Translations under genes and position numbers: made by a program
Shown: positions 34,790-43,223 of the stretch, piece by piece
Numbering within the stretch: the stretch's first letter is position 1
How the letters are laid out: the number at the start of each line of letters is the position of its first letter
NCBI RefSeq assembly: GCF_038397715.1
Contig: NZ_CP151633.1
Location: 1,488,001-1,552,000 of the forward strand
Direction of reading: 5' to 3'
DNA: 64,000 nt
Source of the DNA: Microbacterium sp. LWO14-1.2
Lineage (GTDB): Bacteria; Actinomycetota; Actinomycetes; Actinomycetales; Microbacteriaceae
The notes under the pieces: generated by a model
Database searches by the model: none
Told to the model about the DNA's origin: nothing
The model's input: the letters and a program-made list of their open reading frames with translations, nothing else

Positions 34790-35775
34790 CGGACGGACGC
34801 CTGCTGGTGGTCGGCGAGCTCTGCGTCGATCTCATCATCGAGATCGACGACGACATCCGGTTCGGGCAGCACGAGCAGATCGTGCCCCGCACGACCCTGA
34901 CGATGGGGAGCTCCTCCGCGATCACCGCGTGCGGCGCCGCGGCCCTCGGCACGCCGACGCGGCTCGTCAGCGTGCGCGGCGACGACACCTTCGGTGTGTT
35001 CCTGGAGGCGGAACTTGCCGGCCGGGGCGTCGACACCGGCTCCGTGCGCGTCGATGCGACGGTGCCGACCGGCGCCTCCACGCACCTCACCCGTCCGAGC
35101 GGAGACCGCGCGATCCTCACCTCGATGGGCTCGATCGGCACGGTGCGCGCATCGGACGTCACCGCCGAGGATCTCCGCGCCGCCTCGCACCTGCACATGG
35201 GCAGCTACTTCCTCCAGCATTCCCTGCACGCCGACGCGCCCGTGCTCTTCCGGGACGCCCGGGCCGCCGGGCTCACCACCTCGCTCGACGGCAACTTCGA
35301 TCCCGCGGAGCGCTGGGACTGCGGCATCCTCGATCTGCTCCCGCACGTCGACGTCTTCTTCGGGAACGAAGAGGAGCTCACCGGGGTCACCGGCGCGATC
35401 GGTCTCGACGAGGCGGTCGTCCGCGCCCTCGACCTCATGCCGACCGGGGCGGTCGTCGTCGCGAAGCTCGGCGGCGACGGCGCGGTGGCCGCGAGCCGCT
35501 CCGACGGCGACACGTCCTTCGTGCACGCCGGGGTCCCGCCGATGACGGGAGAGCTCGTCGACACGGTCGGCGCCGGCGACACGCTCGCGGCCGGATTCCT
35601 CACGGGACTGCTGCAGGGGATGTCGATCGACGCGGCTCTGCGTCTGGCGGTGGCCTGCGGGACGGCGTCGACCAGGGGCAGCGGCGGCGTCGGAGCGCAA
35701 CCCGATCGGGTGACGGCCGCCGCACTGGCGGACCGGGTGCGATCGGCATCCGTCAGCAGCATCGCGACGCGCTGA
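34762..35775 (+). CDS. PfkB/ribokinase-family sugar kinase
   Basis: The kinase (up to 337 residues) has LLVVGELCVDLIIEIDD at the start, MGSSSAITACGAAALG, NEEELTGVTG and the catalytic motif VDTVGAGDTLAAGFLTG near the C-terminus. Several in-frame GTG codons (34762, 34765, 34771) follow AAGGAG; 34771 has the most usual spacing. The branch resembles ribokinase, 2-keto-3-deoxygluconate kinase and fructoselysine 6-kinase, so the substrate is open. It closes the SIS-tautomerase-like-kinase operon. Confidence 0.88.
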   Translation: MVRVGSPAVTDGRLLVVGELCVDLIIEIDDDIRFGQHEQIVPRTTLTMGSSSAITACGAAALGTPTRLVSVRGDDTFGVFLEAELAGRGVDTGSVRVDATVPTGASTHLTRPSGDRAILTSMGSIGTVRASDVTAEDLRAASHLHMGSYFLQHSLHADAPVLFRDARAAGLTTSLDGNFDPAERWDCGILDLLPHVDVFFGNEEELTGVTGAIGLDEAVVRALDLMPTGAVVVAKLGGDGAVAASRSDGDTSFVHAGVPPMTGELVDTVGAGDTLAAGFLTGLLQGMSIDAALRLAVACGTASTRGSGGVGAQPDRVTAAALADRVRSASVSSIATR

Positions 35776-35784
35776 CCGCACACG

Positions 35785-35855
35785 TCTTCTCGGAGGACCG
35801 TCCGCATCTCGGATGATCTCGACGAGATCGTCCGAGAAACGGGCATCCTTCCGAG
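35785..35855. repeat. Family D nested palindrome
   Basis: The outer arms TTCTCGGA (35785) and TCCGAGAA (35848), inner arms TCTCGGA (35805) and TCCGAGA (35829), and the central palindrome GATCTCGACGAGATC (35813-35827) make three nested stems. It lies between the convergent kinase and moaA genes. Confidence 0.75.
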
Positions 35856-35871
35856 AAAGCCGACGTCGGGC

Positions 35872-36951
35872 TCAGCCGCCGATCGCGTTCATCCCCCGGG
35901 CCGGCTGCAGGAACGACGGGTCGTCGATCGCGTGACCGGGCAGTTTGCCGTGCACGCACGAGCGCAGCAGGTCGGCGATCGCATCGGTGCGGACGTCGGG
36001 AGCGGATGCCGCCTCCCGCCGCAGCACGGCGGCCAGGTCGTACTCGGTGTTCGAGAACAGGCAGTTGCGGAACTGCCCGTCGGCCGTGAGACGCAGCCGG
36101 TCGCACGCTCCGCAGAACGGCGCCGTGACCGAGGCGATCACGCCGACCTCGTGGGGTCCGCCGTCGATGCGCCACTTCTCGGCGGGGGCTCCGCCGCGGC
36201 CCGGGACCGGTGAGAGACGCCACCGGGCGCCCAGGGAGTCGAGGATCTCCTCGCGCGTGACCATCGTCGCCCGATCCCACGTGTGACCGGCGTCCAGAGG
36301 CATCTGCTCGATGAAGCGCAGCTGTGCGCCGACCTCCATCGCGAACGCCACGAGGTCGGCGAGTTCGTCGTCGTTCACGCCGCGCATCGCGACGGCGTTC
36401 AGCTTGAGCGGGCGCAGCTCGGATGCTGCGGCGGCGGCGATTCCCTCGAGCACGTCGTCGAGCCGGTCGCGGCGGGTGAGGTCGGCGAACTTCTGCCGGT
36501 CGATCGTGTCGATGCTGATGTTGAGGCGCGTGAGCCCCGCGTCGATGAGCGCGGGGAGCTTGTCGGCGAGAGAGATGCCGTTGGTCGTCATGGCGACCTC
36601 GACGGGTCCGTCCGGGCCCTCGATCCGCGCGACCCGCCGCACCACGTCGACGATGTCGGGACGGAGCAGCGGCTCGCCGCCGGTGAGACGGAAGGTGCGG
36701 ATGCCGAGGCCCGCAGCGACCTCGGCGACCTCGACGATCTCGTCGGTCGACAGGATGCTGGTGCGGGCGAGCCATTCGTTGCCCTGCTCGGGCATGCAGT
36801 ACGTGCAGCGCAGCGAGCAGCGATCGGTGAGCGAGATCCGGAGGTCGCGGTGGACGCGACCGTGGGTGTCGACGAGGCGGTCGCCCATGGCCGCGAGCGC
36901 AGCGTCGGGAGCGGTCGTCCGCCGCCCGATCGCGACGGGTACGGCCGTCAT
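35872..36951 (-). CDS. moaA: GTP 3',8-cyclase MoaA
   Basis: This radical-SAM enzyme (359 aa) starts molybdenum-cofactor synthesis from GTP. The N-terminal cluster motif CSLRCTYC, TFRLTGGEPLLRPD, the C-terminal cluster cysteines in FCGACDRLRLTADGQFRNC and the terminal GG are all present. The ATG at 36951 follows GAGAGG; the longer open frame is repeat DNA. A TAGTCT -10 element lies about 25 nt upstream, so it is probably transcribed apart from modC. Confidence 0.96.
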   Translation of the reverse strand: MTAVPVAIGRRTTAPDAALAAMGDRLVDTHGRVHRDLRISLTDRCSLRCTYCMPEQGNEWLARTSILSTDEIVEVAEVAAGLGIRTFRLTGGEPLLRPDIVDVVRRVARIEGPDGPVEVAMTTNGISLADKLPALIDAGLTRLNISIDTIDRQKFADLTRRDRLDDVLEGIAAAAASELRPLKLNAVAMRGVNDDELADLVAFAMEVGAQLRFIEQMPLDAGHTWDRATMVTREEILDSLGARWRLSPVPGRGGAPAEKWRIDGGPHEVGVIASVTAPFCGACDRLRLTADGQFRNCLFSNTEYDLAAVLRREAASAPDVRTDAIADLLRSCVHGKLPGHAIDDPSFLQPARGMNAIGG

Positions 36952-37032
36952 CGCCTCTCCCCGTTCCCCGCCATGGTTCGAGACTAGCCCGGGCAGACGG
37001 GGTCGGGGTCGTTCCGGTGTGCGACCTGCGCC

Positions 37033-37153
37033 GCCCACCCCTTTCCGCGCGCGTTCTGCGGGACCCCGCCCGCGACCCACCCCCTTCCGCGCGAGCCACC
37101 CCCTTCTGCGGCGGCTGCACAGGGGTGGGTCGGACGGAAAGGGGTGGGTCGGC
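37033..37153. repeat. Family A repeat, copy 4
   Basis: Direct units GCCCACCCCTTTCCGCGCG, GACCCACCCCCTTCCGCGCG and GAGCCACCCCCTTCTGCGG precede two inverted units (GGGGTGGGTCGGACGG and GGGGTGGGTCGGCG). It separates the modC stop from the moaA promoter. Confidence 0.75.
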
Positions 37154-37179
37154 GTGGAAGACGTGGGACGCGGGCGGGG

Positions 37180-38244
37180 TCAGGATGCCGCGACGAACCG
37201 CACGCGGTCGGGATCGACGTGCAGGGTGAGCGAGGCGCCGGGCCGCAGACCCGCGGCATCCGTCAGCGACAGGTCGACGGCACCCAGGTCGGTGAGCACG
37301 CGCACCCCCGACACGGTCGGCTCGACGCGCGTCACGACGGCCCGCCACGAGTTCGGGGCACCGTCCTCCGCGGCCACGCGCACATCGCCTGGGCGGAAGA
37401 CGGCGGCGAGCGCGACCCCGTCGGTCGCGGCGAGCGCCTGCGACCCGGGATCCGCAGCGCGCAAGCGGGCGTCGCCGCGCACCCACCCGCCGTCGCCGCT
37501 GAGGCCGTCGATCCGGTTGACCCCGGCGATCGACGCGACGAACCCGGATGCCGGAGCCGCGAGCACCTCGCGCACCGCACCCTCCTGTGTCACCTGTCCC
37601 GCCTCGAGCACGACGAGCCGGTCGGCGAGAGCGACCGCGTCGGCGGCGTCATGGGTCACCGCGACGGTGGTGGTGCCGTCGAGCTGATCGCGCAGCATCC
37701 GCCTGATGTCGCCGGCGGTCTCGGGGTCGAGGGCCACGAGGGGTTCGTCGAGCAGCACGACCCGGGGTTCCGCAGCGAGGGCCCGTGCGACGGCGACCCG
37801 CTGGGCCTCGCCGCCCGAGAGCTCCTGCGGTCGGCGGTCGCCGGCACCGGGGAGTCCGACACGGGCGAGCCAGTCATCGGCGTCGCGCCGGGCGGCATCC
37901 GCCGGGACGCCCGCCGCGCGGGGTCCGAAAGCGACATTCTCTCGCACGCTCAGGTGCGGGAAGAGGCGGGGGTTCTGTCCGAGCAGCACGATGCCGCGCC
38001 GCATCGGCTCGGTGCGCACCCGCGGCGCCGACACCCGGTCGACCACGCGCCCGTCGACGGCGATCTCACCCGCGTCGAGCGTCGCGAGTCCGGCGAGCGC
38101 CTGCAGCAGTGTCGACTTGCCCGCCCCGCTCGGGCCCATCACGGCGACGGTCTCCCCCGCGGCCACCCGCACCTCGACGTCGACGGCGAAGTGCTCCCGG
38201 GCGACGACGACGCGGGCGCGCAGTCCGGCATCCGTCGCGCTCAT
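37180..38244 (-). CDS. modC: Molybdate ABC transporter ATPase ModC
   Basis: The 354-residue protein has Walker A VMGPSGAGKSTLLQALAG, signature motif LSGGEAQRVAVARALA, Walker B VVLLDEPLVALD, and a C-terminal TOBE/Mop-like domain (VVTRVEPTVSGVRVLTDLGA) that binds oxyanions. It energises ModAB. It overlaps modB by four bases, in the order modE-like, modA, modB, modC. Confidence 0.93.
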   Translation of the reverse strand: MSATDAGLRARVVVAREHFAVDVEVRVAAGETVAVMGPSGAGKSTLLQALAGLATLDAGEIAVDGRVVDRVSAPRVRTEPMRRGIVLLGQNPRLFPHLSVRENVAFGPRAAGVPADAARRDADDWLARVGLPGAGDRRPQELSGGEAQRVAVARALAAEPRVVLLDEPLVALDPETAGDIRRMLRDQLDGTTTVAVTHDAADAVALADRLVVLEAGQVTQEGAVREVLAAPASGFVASIAGVNRIDGLSGDGGWVRGDARLRAADPGSQALAATDGVALAAVFRPGDVRVAAEDGAPNSWRAVVTRVEPTVSGVRVLTDLGAVDLSLTDAAGLRPGASLTLHVDPDRVRFVAAS

Positions 38245-39026
38245 CGAGCGGCCCCCGGTCGCCACCCGCGCACGAGGAGCAGCACCGCGACGGCGGCGGC
38301 GAGCAGCAGCAGCGCGAGCGCGACGGCCGTGCCCTGCGAGACGCCCGCACCGTTGAACGCCGTGTAGATCGCGAGGGGCATGGTCTGCGTGACGCCCGGC
38401 CGGTTCCCGGCGAACAGCGCCGTGGCCCCGAACTCCCCGATCGCGCGGGCGAAGCACAGCACGACGCCCGCGACGATCCCCGGCGCGGCGAGGGGAAGCG
38501 TGATGCGTCGCAGGATCGTCCACCGGCTCGCGCCGAGCGCGGCGGCGGTGCGCTCGTACTCGACGCCCGAGGTGCGCACGGCACCTTCGACGGCGAGCAC
38601 GAGGAACGGCAGCGCCACGAAGGTCTGCGCGAGCACGACGGCCGGGGTGCTGAACGAGAGACCGAGGCCGCCGAACCATCCGGCCCGGCCGAACAGGTAG
38701 AGCAGCGCGACCCCGCCGACCATGGGCGGCAGCACGAGGGGCACGGTGACCGCCGCCCGCAGCACGGCGGCGACACGCGGCCCCGACCGGGCGATCGTCA
38801 GCGCGAGGGGGACCCCCACGATCACGCAGATCAGGGTCGCGAGCAGCCCCGTGCCGAGGGAGAGGACGAGGGCCGACCGCGCCGCCTCCGACGTCACGTC
38901 GGCGATGAAGGTCGACCACTGCACGCGGGCGACGAGCGCGGCGAGCGGCAGGATCAGGAACGCGAGGCCGATGAGAGCCGGCACGACGATCGCACGCGGC
39001 GCGTAGCCACGCGCGGCACGGCTCAC
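38241..39026 (-). CDS. modB: Molybdate ABC transporter permease ModB
   Basis: The 261-residue membrane protein starts at GTG 39026 and has about six helices. The coupling loop reads TAAALGASRWTILRRITLP and is followed by GIVAGVVLCFARAIGEFGAT, a ModB signature. GTGA overlaps modA and ATGA overlaps modC. Confidence 0.93.
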   Translation of the reverse strand: MSRAARGYAPRAIVVPALIGLAFLILPLAALVARVQWSTFIADVTSEAARSALVLSLGTGLLATLICVIVGVPLALTIARSGPRVAAVLRAAVTVPLVLPPMVGGVALLYLFGRAGWFGGLGLSFSTPAVVLAQTFVALPFLVLAVEGAVRTSGVEYERTAAALGASRWTILRRITLPLAAPGIVAGVVLCFARAIGEFGATALFAGNRPGVTQTMPLAIYTAFNGAGVSQGTAVALALLLLAAAVAVLLLVRGWRPGAAR

Positions 39027-39811
39027 GGCGCTCCGAACCCGTGGTCCGCGAGGATCTCCTGTCCGGCGTCCGACAGCACGAAGGCGACGAACGCCTCGGC
39101 GGCGGCGCGGTTCGGAGCCCCGTCGAGCGCCGCGATCGGGTAGTGGTTCACGACGTCGTCCGCACCGTCCGGCACGATGACCTCGACGTCGTCGCGCCCG
39201 ACCACGTCGGTGGCGTAGACGAGTCCGGCATCCGCTTCTCCGGCGGCGACCTTCGTCAGGACCGCTGTGACGTTCTGCTCGAGGCTCGCGGGTTCGACGG
39301 TCAGGCCGGCGTTCGACAGCAGGGTGGTGGATGCCGCGCCGCACGGCACCTCCGGAGCGCACAGCACCGTCGTGACGTCGGCGAGGTCGGCGAGGCTCTC
39401 GACTCCACCGGGGTTGCCCGCGGGCACCGCGATCACGAGCGTGTTCGAGGCGAACAGCGTCGGGTCGATCGCGAGGTCGGAGAGCTTGTCCATGTTCGCC
39501 TCGTCGGCGGAGGCGAACGCGTCGCCCGGCGCCCCCTCCTGCAACTGGGTGACGAGCGTCGACGAGCCGTCGTAGACGGGGCTGAAGGTCACGTTGGGGT
39601 TCTCGTCGGTGAAGGCGGCGCCGATCTCGTCGAACGCGGCCTTCAACGAGGCGGCGGCGTAGACCGTGAGGTCGCCGCTCACCGGGGTGCTGTCCGAGGT
39701 GGCGGACCCGTCGGGCGCGGGTTCGGTCTGGGATGACGGCGACGAGCACCCGGTGAGGGCGAGGGCGGCGAGCGCCAGCACGGCCGCGGAGCGGAGGATC
39801 GAGCGGTTCAT
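39023..39811 (-). CDS. modA: Molybdate-binding lipoprotein ModA
   Basis: The 262-residue lipoprotein has the signal peptide MNRSILRSAAVLALAALALT with lipobox LTGC. The ModA fold is evident in LTVYAAASLKAAFDEIGAAF, GSSTLVTQLQEGAPGDAFASA, AGLVYATDV and the C-terminal FVLSDAGQEILADHGFG. It starts one base after the stop of the modE-like gene. Confidence 0.94.
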   Translation of the reverse strand: MNRSILRSAAVLALAALALTGCSSPSSQTEPAPDGSATSDSTPVSGDLTVYAAASLKAAFDEIGAAFTDENPNVTFSPVYDGSSTLVTQLQEGAPGDAFASADEANMDKLSDLAIDPTLFASNTLVIAVPAGNPGGVESLADLADVTTVLCAPEVPCGAASTTLLSNAGLTVEPASLEQNVTAVLTKVAAGEADAGLVYATDVVGRDDVEVIVPDGADDVVNHYPIAALDGAPNRAAAEAFVAFVLSDAGQEILADHGFGAP

Positions 39812-39812
39812 G

Positions 39813-40205
39813 TCAGCCCTTCGGCACTTCGACGACGACCTGGGTCGCCTTGACGGACGCGGTGGCCAGGGAGCCGACCTCGAGGTGGAGTTCGCGGGCC
39901 GCCTCGGCGGACATGAGCGAGACGACGCGGTGCGGACCCGACTGCAGGTCGATCTGCGCCATGAGCCCGTCGATCTGCACGCGGGTGACGATGCCGACGA
40001 AGCGGTTCCGCGCGCTCGACAGCGCCCCGCCCGGGTCGGTCGCCTCGTCGGCGAGGGCGATCGCGCGCGCGGCGAGTGCATCGCCGGGGATCTCGGCGGG
40101 CACCGCATCGGTCGTCGGAAGGAGGCCCTGGTCGATCCAGCGCCGCACGGTGTCGTCGCTCACGCCCAGCAGTTGGGCGGCGCGGGCGATGCGGAAGCTC
40201 TGCAT
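39813..40205 (-). CDS. ModE-like molybdenum-responsive regulator (HTH plus Mop/TOBE)
   Basis: The 130-residue protein combines a short excisionase/MerR-like helix-turn-helix (FRIARAAQLLGVSDDTVRRW) with a single molybdate-binding TOBE domain (NRFVGIVTRVQIDGLMAQID). This compact form is common in actinobacteria instead of enteric ModE. A TAGAGT box ends 6 nt before the ATG, so it is probably leaderless. It heads the mod operon and likely represses it when molybdate is plentiful. Confidence 0.85.
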   Translation of the reverse strand: MQSFRIARAAQLLGVSDDTVRRWIDQGLLPTTDAVPAEIPGDALAARAIALADEATDPGGALSSARNRFVGIVTRVQIDGLMAQIDLQSGPHRVVSLMSAEAARELHLEVGSLATASVKATQVVVEVPKG

Positions 40206-40262
40206 GCTCGAACTCTACCGCTCTTGCGGATGTGCAGGGTCGATTCCGCCGCAGAAGCGGAA

Positions 40263-41267
40263 CTATCGACGCGCTCCCCGTGCGAGTGCCACGACTCCTC
40301 CCGCACCGGCGAGCAGCCACGCGGCCCCCGCGCACCACGCCGCCACCGTGCCGATGATCGCGAACTCCGGCACGCCGACCGCCTTCCCGAACGACAGCGT
40401 CGCCGTCGCGTACATCCCCACGGGGAAGACGATGCTCCACCAGCCGACCGAGAAGCGCCGCGCCGCGCGACGCCGCAGCAGATCGCGGATGCCGAGGCCG
40501 ACGAGGAACGGGATGAGGAACGTGCCGAACGACCACAGCGCCATCGCCACGATCGTGACCGCCGCCTCAGTGCCGGGGAGCGCGGGCACGGACGCCGTGA
40601 GGATGCGCGACGCGGCGAGGACCGAGATCGCGGTCGAGCCCGTCAGCACCCACGCCGTCGGCGCGACGTCGCCCGCGGCATCCCTCTCGGAGAGCAGCCG
40701 GACGAGCACGGCCGCCATGAGCAGCACGTACACGACGACGCCGAGCGACCAGAGCCCGAGCGCGACGAGCGCGAGCAGGTGCTGGTCGCCCGCGGCGGCG
40801 CTCGTGACGACGGAGAGCGACTGCGTCGCGACGACGATCAGGAACCACCCACCGTCGACCGTCGGCAGGAGCGGGCGCACAGACGGGTGCGTGACGATCC
40901 ACGGCAGCAGGGCGTAGACGAGAGCGAGCCAGAGCAGCGCCTCCACCATCAGGGCACCGGGGAGAACCGCGCGCAGGCCGAGGGCGGCAGCGAGTGTCGC
41001 CGTGACTCCGGTCGCGGCGACGATCGTGAAGAACCCGAACGCCCTGCCCGGATCACGGGCGTCGCGACGCAGGGCGTCCGGAGCGACGACCGCGCGGGCG
41101 ATGGTCGCCGCGACGAGCACGACGAAGCCGGCCGCGGCGAGCACCAGCGCGACGACCCCGACCGCGTCCACGCCGATCGTGACGAACGCTGTGCCCACGA
41201 TGCCGGTGGCCATCACGAACGAGAAGCTCGCGGGCGGCATCCGCCCGATCGCCTCGCGCAGCCTCAT
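40263..41267 (-). CDS. TDT/SLAC1-family transporter (TehA/Mae1/SSU1 type)
   Basis: The 334-residue membrane protein has ten predicted hydrophobic segments, opening PPASFSFVMATGIVGTAFVT, which is typical of the tellurite-resistance/dicarboxylate transporter family. Members export C4-dicarboxylates, sulfite (yeast SSU1) or form anion channels (SLAC1). It follows the cytochrome/Moco enzyme gene by 19 nt on the same strand, so an anion linked to sulfite chemistry is a reasonable inference. Confidence 0.8.
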   Translation of the reverse strand: MRLREAIGRMPPASFSFVMATGIVGTAFVTIGVDAVGVVALVLAAAGFVVLVAATIARAVVAPDALRRDARDPGRAFGFFTIVAATGVTATLAAALGLRAVLPGALMVEALLWLALVYALLPWIVTHPSVRPLLPTVDGGWFLIVVATQSLSVVTSAAAGDQHLLALVALGLWSLGVVVYVLLMAAVLVRLLSERDAAGDVAPTAWVLTGSTAISVLAASRILTASVPALPGTEAAVTIVAMALWSFGTFLIPFLVGLGIRDLLRRRAARRFSVGWWSIVFPVGMYATATLSFGKAVGVPEFAIIGTVAAWCAGAAWLLAGAGGVVALARGARR

Positions 41268-41286
41268 GACCGTGTCCGCCGGCCGA

Positions 41287-43104
41287 TCAGATCGACTGCC
41301 GGTAGCCGAAGAACTCGTGGTCGTTGTTGTAGCCGCCGAGCCCGCCGCCCACGTCTTCGAACCGCTCGACGAACTCGATGCCCTGGATCCACTTGACCAT
41401 CTTGAAACCGAGCTGCGCCTCGTTGCGCAGGCGCAGCGGGGCGCCGTGCGAGAACGGCAGCGGCTCGTCGTTCATCTCGTACGCGAGCATCGTCAGGTGG
41501 TAGCGCATCTGATCGATGTCCTGCGCGTCGTAGTACAGCCCGCCCTCCGCGCCTTCGGCGAACGAGTAGAACACGACCCACTTCGCCTCGGGTGTGGGCC
41601 GCACGAGGTCGAGCACGGCCGACATCGAGACACCGCCCCACTTCGCGACGCCCGACCAGCCCTGGATGCAGAAGTGCTGCGTGATCTGATCGTGCTTCGC
41701 CATCTCGCGCAGGTCGTCGAGGCTCAGCGAGACGGGGTTCTCGACGAGCCCGCCGATGCGCAGCCGGTAGTCGCGGAACCCGCCCTCCTGCAGACGCCGG
41801 TACTCGTCGCTGTCCGGCACCCGTCCGTTCGACCAGAAGTACGGCGAGATGTCCTTCTCGGTGTACTCGCCGGGCTTCGCGTCGACGTGCTCGAACAGGC
41901 GCTGCACGGGTCCGATGATCGCGATCCCCACGCGTCTGATCGCCCGCGGGTAGCGATACGTGACGGGCGTCGCCGCGACCCACACCACGATGAGCACCGC
42001 GGTCGTGGCGAGGAAGATCCAGAACCCGGTCCACGAGGTCCCGTCGTTTCCCGCGTACATGTGGTTGAGGTTGCGCAGCGCCCCCGTCGCGAACACGAGC
42101 GCGACGTGCACGACGACGAACATCACGTACCAGCACAGCACGAGGAAGTGCAGCGAGCGGGCGAACTGGATGCTGAACACGCGGCTGATCCGACGGAACC
42201 GGGTCGACAGCGCGGGCGACATCCCGAGCCCGGTCAGCACGGCCAGCGGGGCGGCGACGAACACGGTGACGAAGTAGGAGAGCAGCTGGAGCGCGTTGTA
42301 GTTCACCCACCCGTTCTCGGCGGGCCAGTCGAGCGACAGGTACTGGATGGCGGTGCTTAGCGCGTTCGGGATGACATCCCAGCTCGTCGGAACGATGCGC
42401 GCCCAATGCCCCGTCACGATGAGCAGCACGACGAAGACGAGGCCGTTCAGCAGCCACAGCACGTCGACGCTGAGGTGCCACCAGCGCGCGAGGCCGATCG
42501 AGTGCCGTCGCCCCGGCAGTCCGACGCCGTCGGGGAGGGTCAGCGAGTCGCCCTTCGCGGTGTAGGTCGGGTCGTCGACCGGCACCGGCCGCTGCATCCG
42601 GAACCACTCCCGGCCGGGCGTGGAATGGCGGGTCCAGTACAGGCGCGGGTGGTCGGCGAGGATGCTGAGACCCGATCTCATCATGAAGAAGAGGAAGAAC
42701 ACGTTCAGCCAGTGCTGCCACTGCATCCACACCGGAAACCCCTCGGGGGTGCCGTCGGGCAGCGACGAGGCCCCCGGGTAGGCGCGCAGGAAGTCCTGCA
42801 CAGCCGGTGTGTCGACGATCCCGCGGGCGACCGAGATACCCGCGATCATCAGGGCGAGGCCGATCGGGATCAGCCACAGCAGGGTGAACCACTTCGTCCG
42901 GCCGACGCGGATGCGGGGCGCCACACCGTATTGCGCGGGCAGGCCGCCGGCCCAGTCGGCGCCGACGCGGTCGTGGCGTCGCGAGTCCAGCGCATCGCGG
43001 AACGCCGGCGACACCTCGCGCAACTGCTGTGCGCGCTGCTCGTGCGCGCTGCGCGCGAGAGTCGCCTGCTCGGTCGCGTCGGTCGGCTCCGTGGTCTCGG
43101 CCAC
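41287..43104 (-). CDS. Membrane cytochrome-like/sulfite-oxidase-fold fusion protein
   Basis: The 605-residue protein starts at GTG 43104. After an acidic cytoplasmic tail come about five membrane helices with histidines suited to heme b (MQWQHWLNVFFLFFMMRSG, ARWWHLSVDVLWLLNG, SLHFLVLCWYVMFVVVHV). The C-terminal ~230 residues are a molybdopterin domain of the sulfite oxidase/YedY family (GGLVENPVSLSLDDLREMAK, the Mo-ligand Cys in QHFCIQGWSGVAKWGGV, GAPLRLRNEAQLGFKMVKWI). It looks like a one-chain analogue of the MsrPQ pair. The substrate is unknown. Confidence 0.82.
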   Translation of the reverse strand: MAETTEPTDATEQATLARSAHEQRAQQLREVSPAFRDALDSRRHDRVGADWAGGLPAQYGVAPRIRVGRTKWFTLLWLIPIGLALMIAGISVARGIVDTPAVQDFLRAYPGASSLPDGTPEGFPVWMQWQHWLNVFFLFFMMRSGLSILADHPRLYWTRHSTPGREWFRMQRPVPVDDPTYTAKGDSLTLPDGVGLPGRRHSIGLARWWHLSVDVLWLLNGLVFVVLLIVTGHWARIVPTSWDVIPNALSTAIQYLSLDWPAENGWVNYNALQLLSYFVTVFVAAPLAVLTGLGMSPALSTRFRRISRVFSIQFARSLHFLVLCWYVMFVVVHVALVFATGALRNLNHMYAGNDGTSWTGFWIFLATTAVLIVVWVAATPVTYRYPRAIRRVGIAIIGPVQRLFEHVDAKPGEYTEKDISPYFWSNGRVPDSDEYRRLQEGGFRDYRLRIGGLVENPVSLSLDDLREMAKHDQITQHFCIQGWSGVAKWGGVSMSAVLDLVRPTPEAKWVVFYSFAEGAEGGLYYDAQDIDQMRYHLTMLAYEMNDEPLPFSHGAPLRLRNEAQLGFKMVKWIQGIEFVERFEDVGGGLGGYNNDHEFFGYRQSI

Positions 43105-43211
43105 GCTGTCACCCCCCGGTCGTCGCGGCCGACCATCGCGCACGATGGGCGGCTGTTGCACTGAGGATGACAGATTCCGCCGCCGAGCGCGATATACCCT
43201 CCACCGGCGCT

Positions 43212-43217
43212 TAGCCT
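43212..43217 (+). promoter_or_regulatory. -10 box of the moeB operon (leaderless start)
   Basis: TAGCCT ends 6 nt before the ATG at 43224. The operon moeB-moeA-moaC-moaD would start here. Confidence 0.5.
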
Positions 43218-43223
43218 GGTCCC

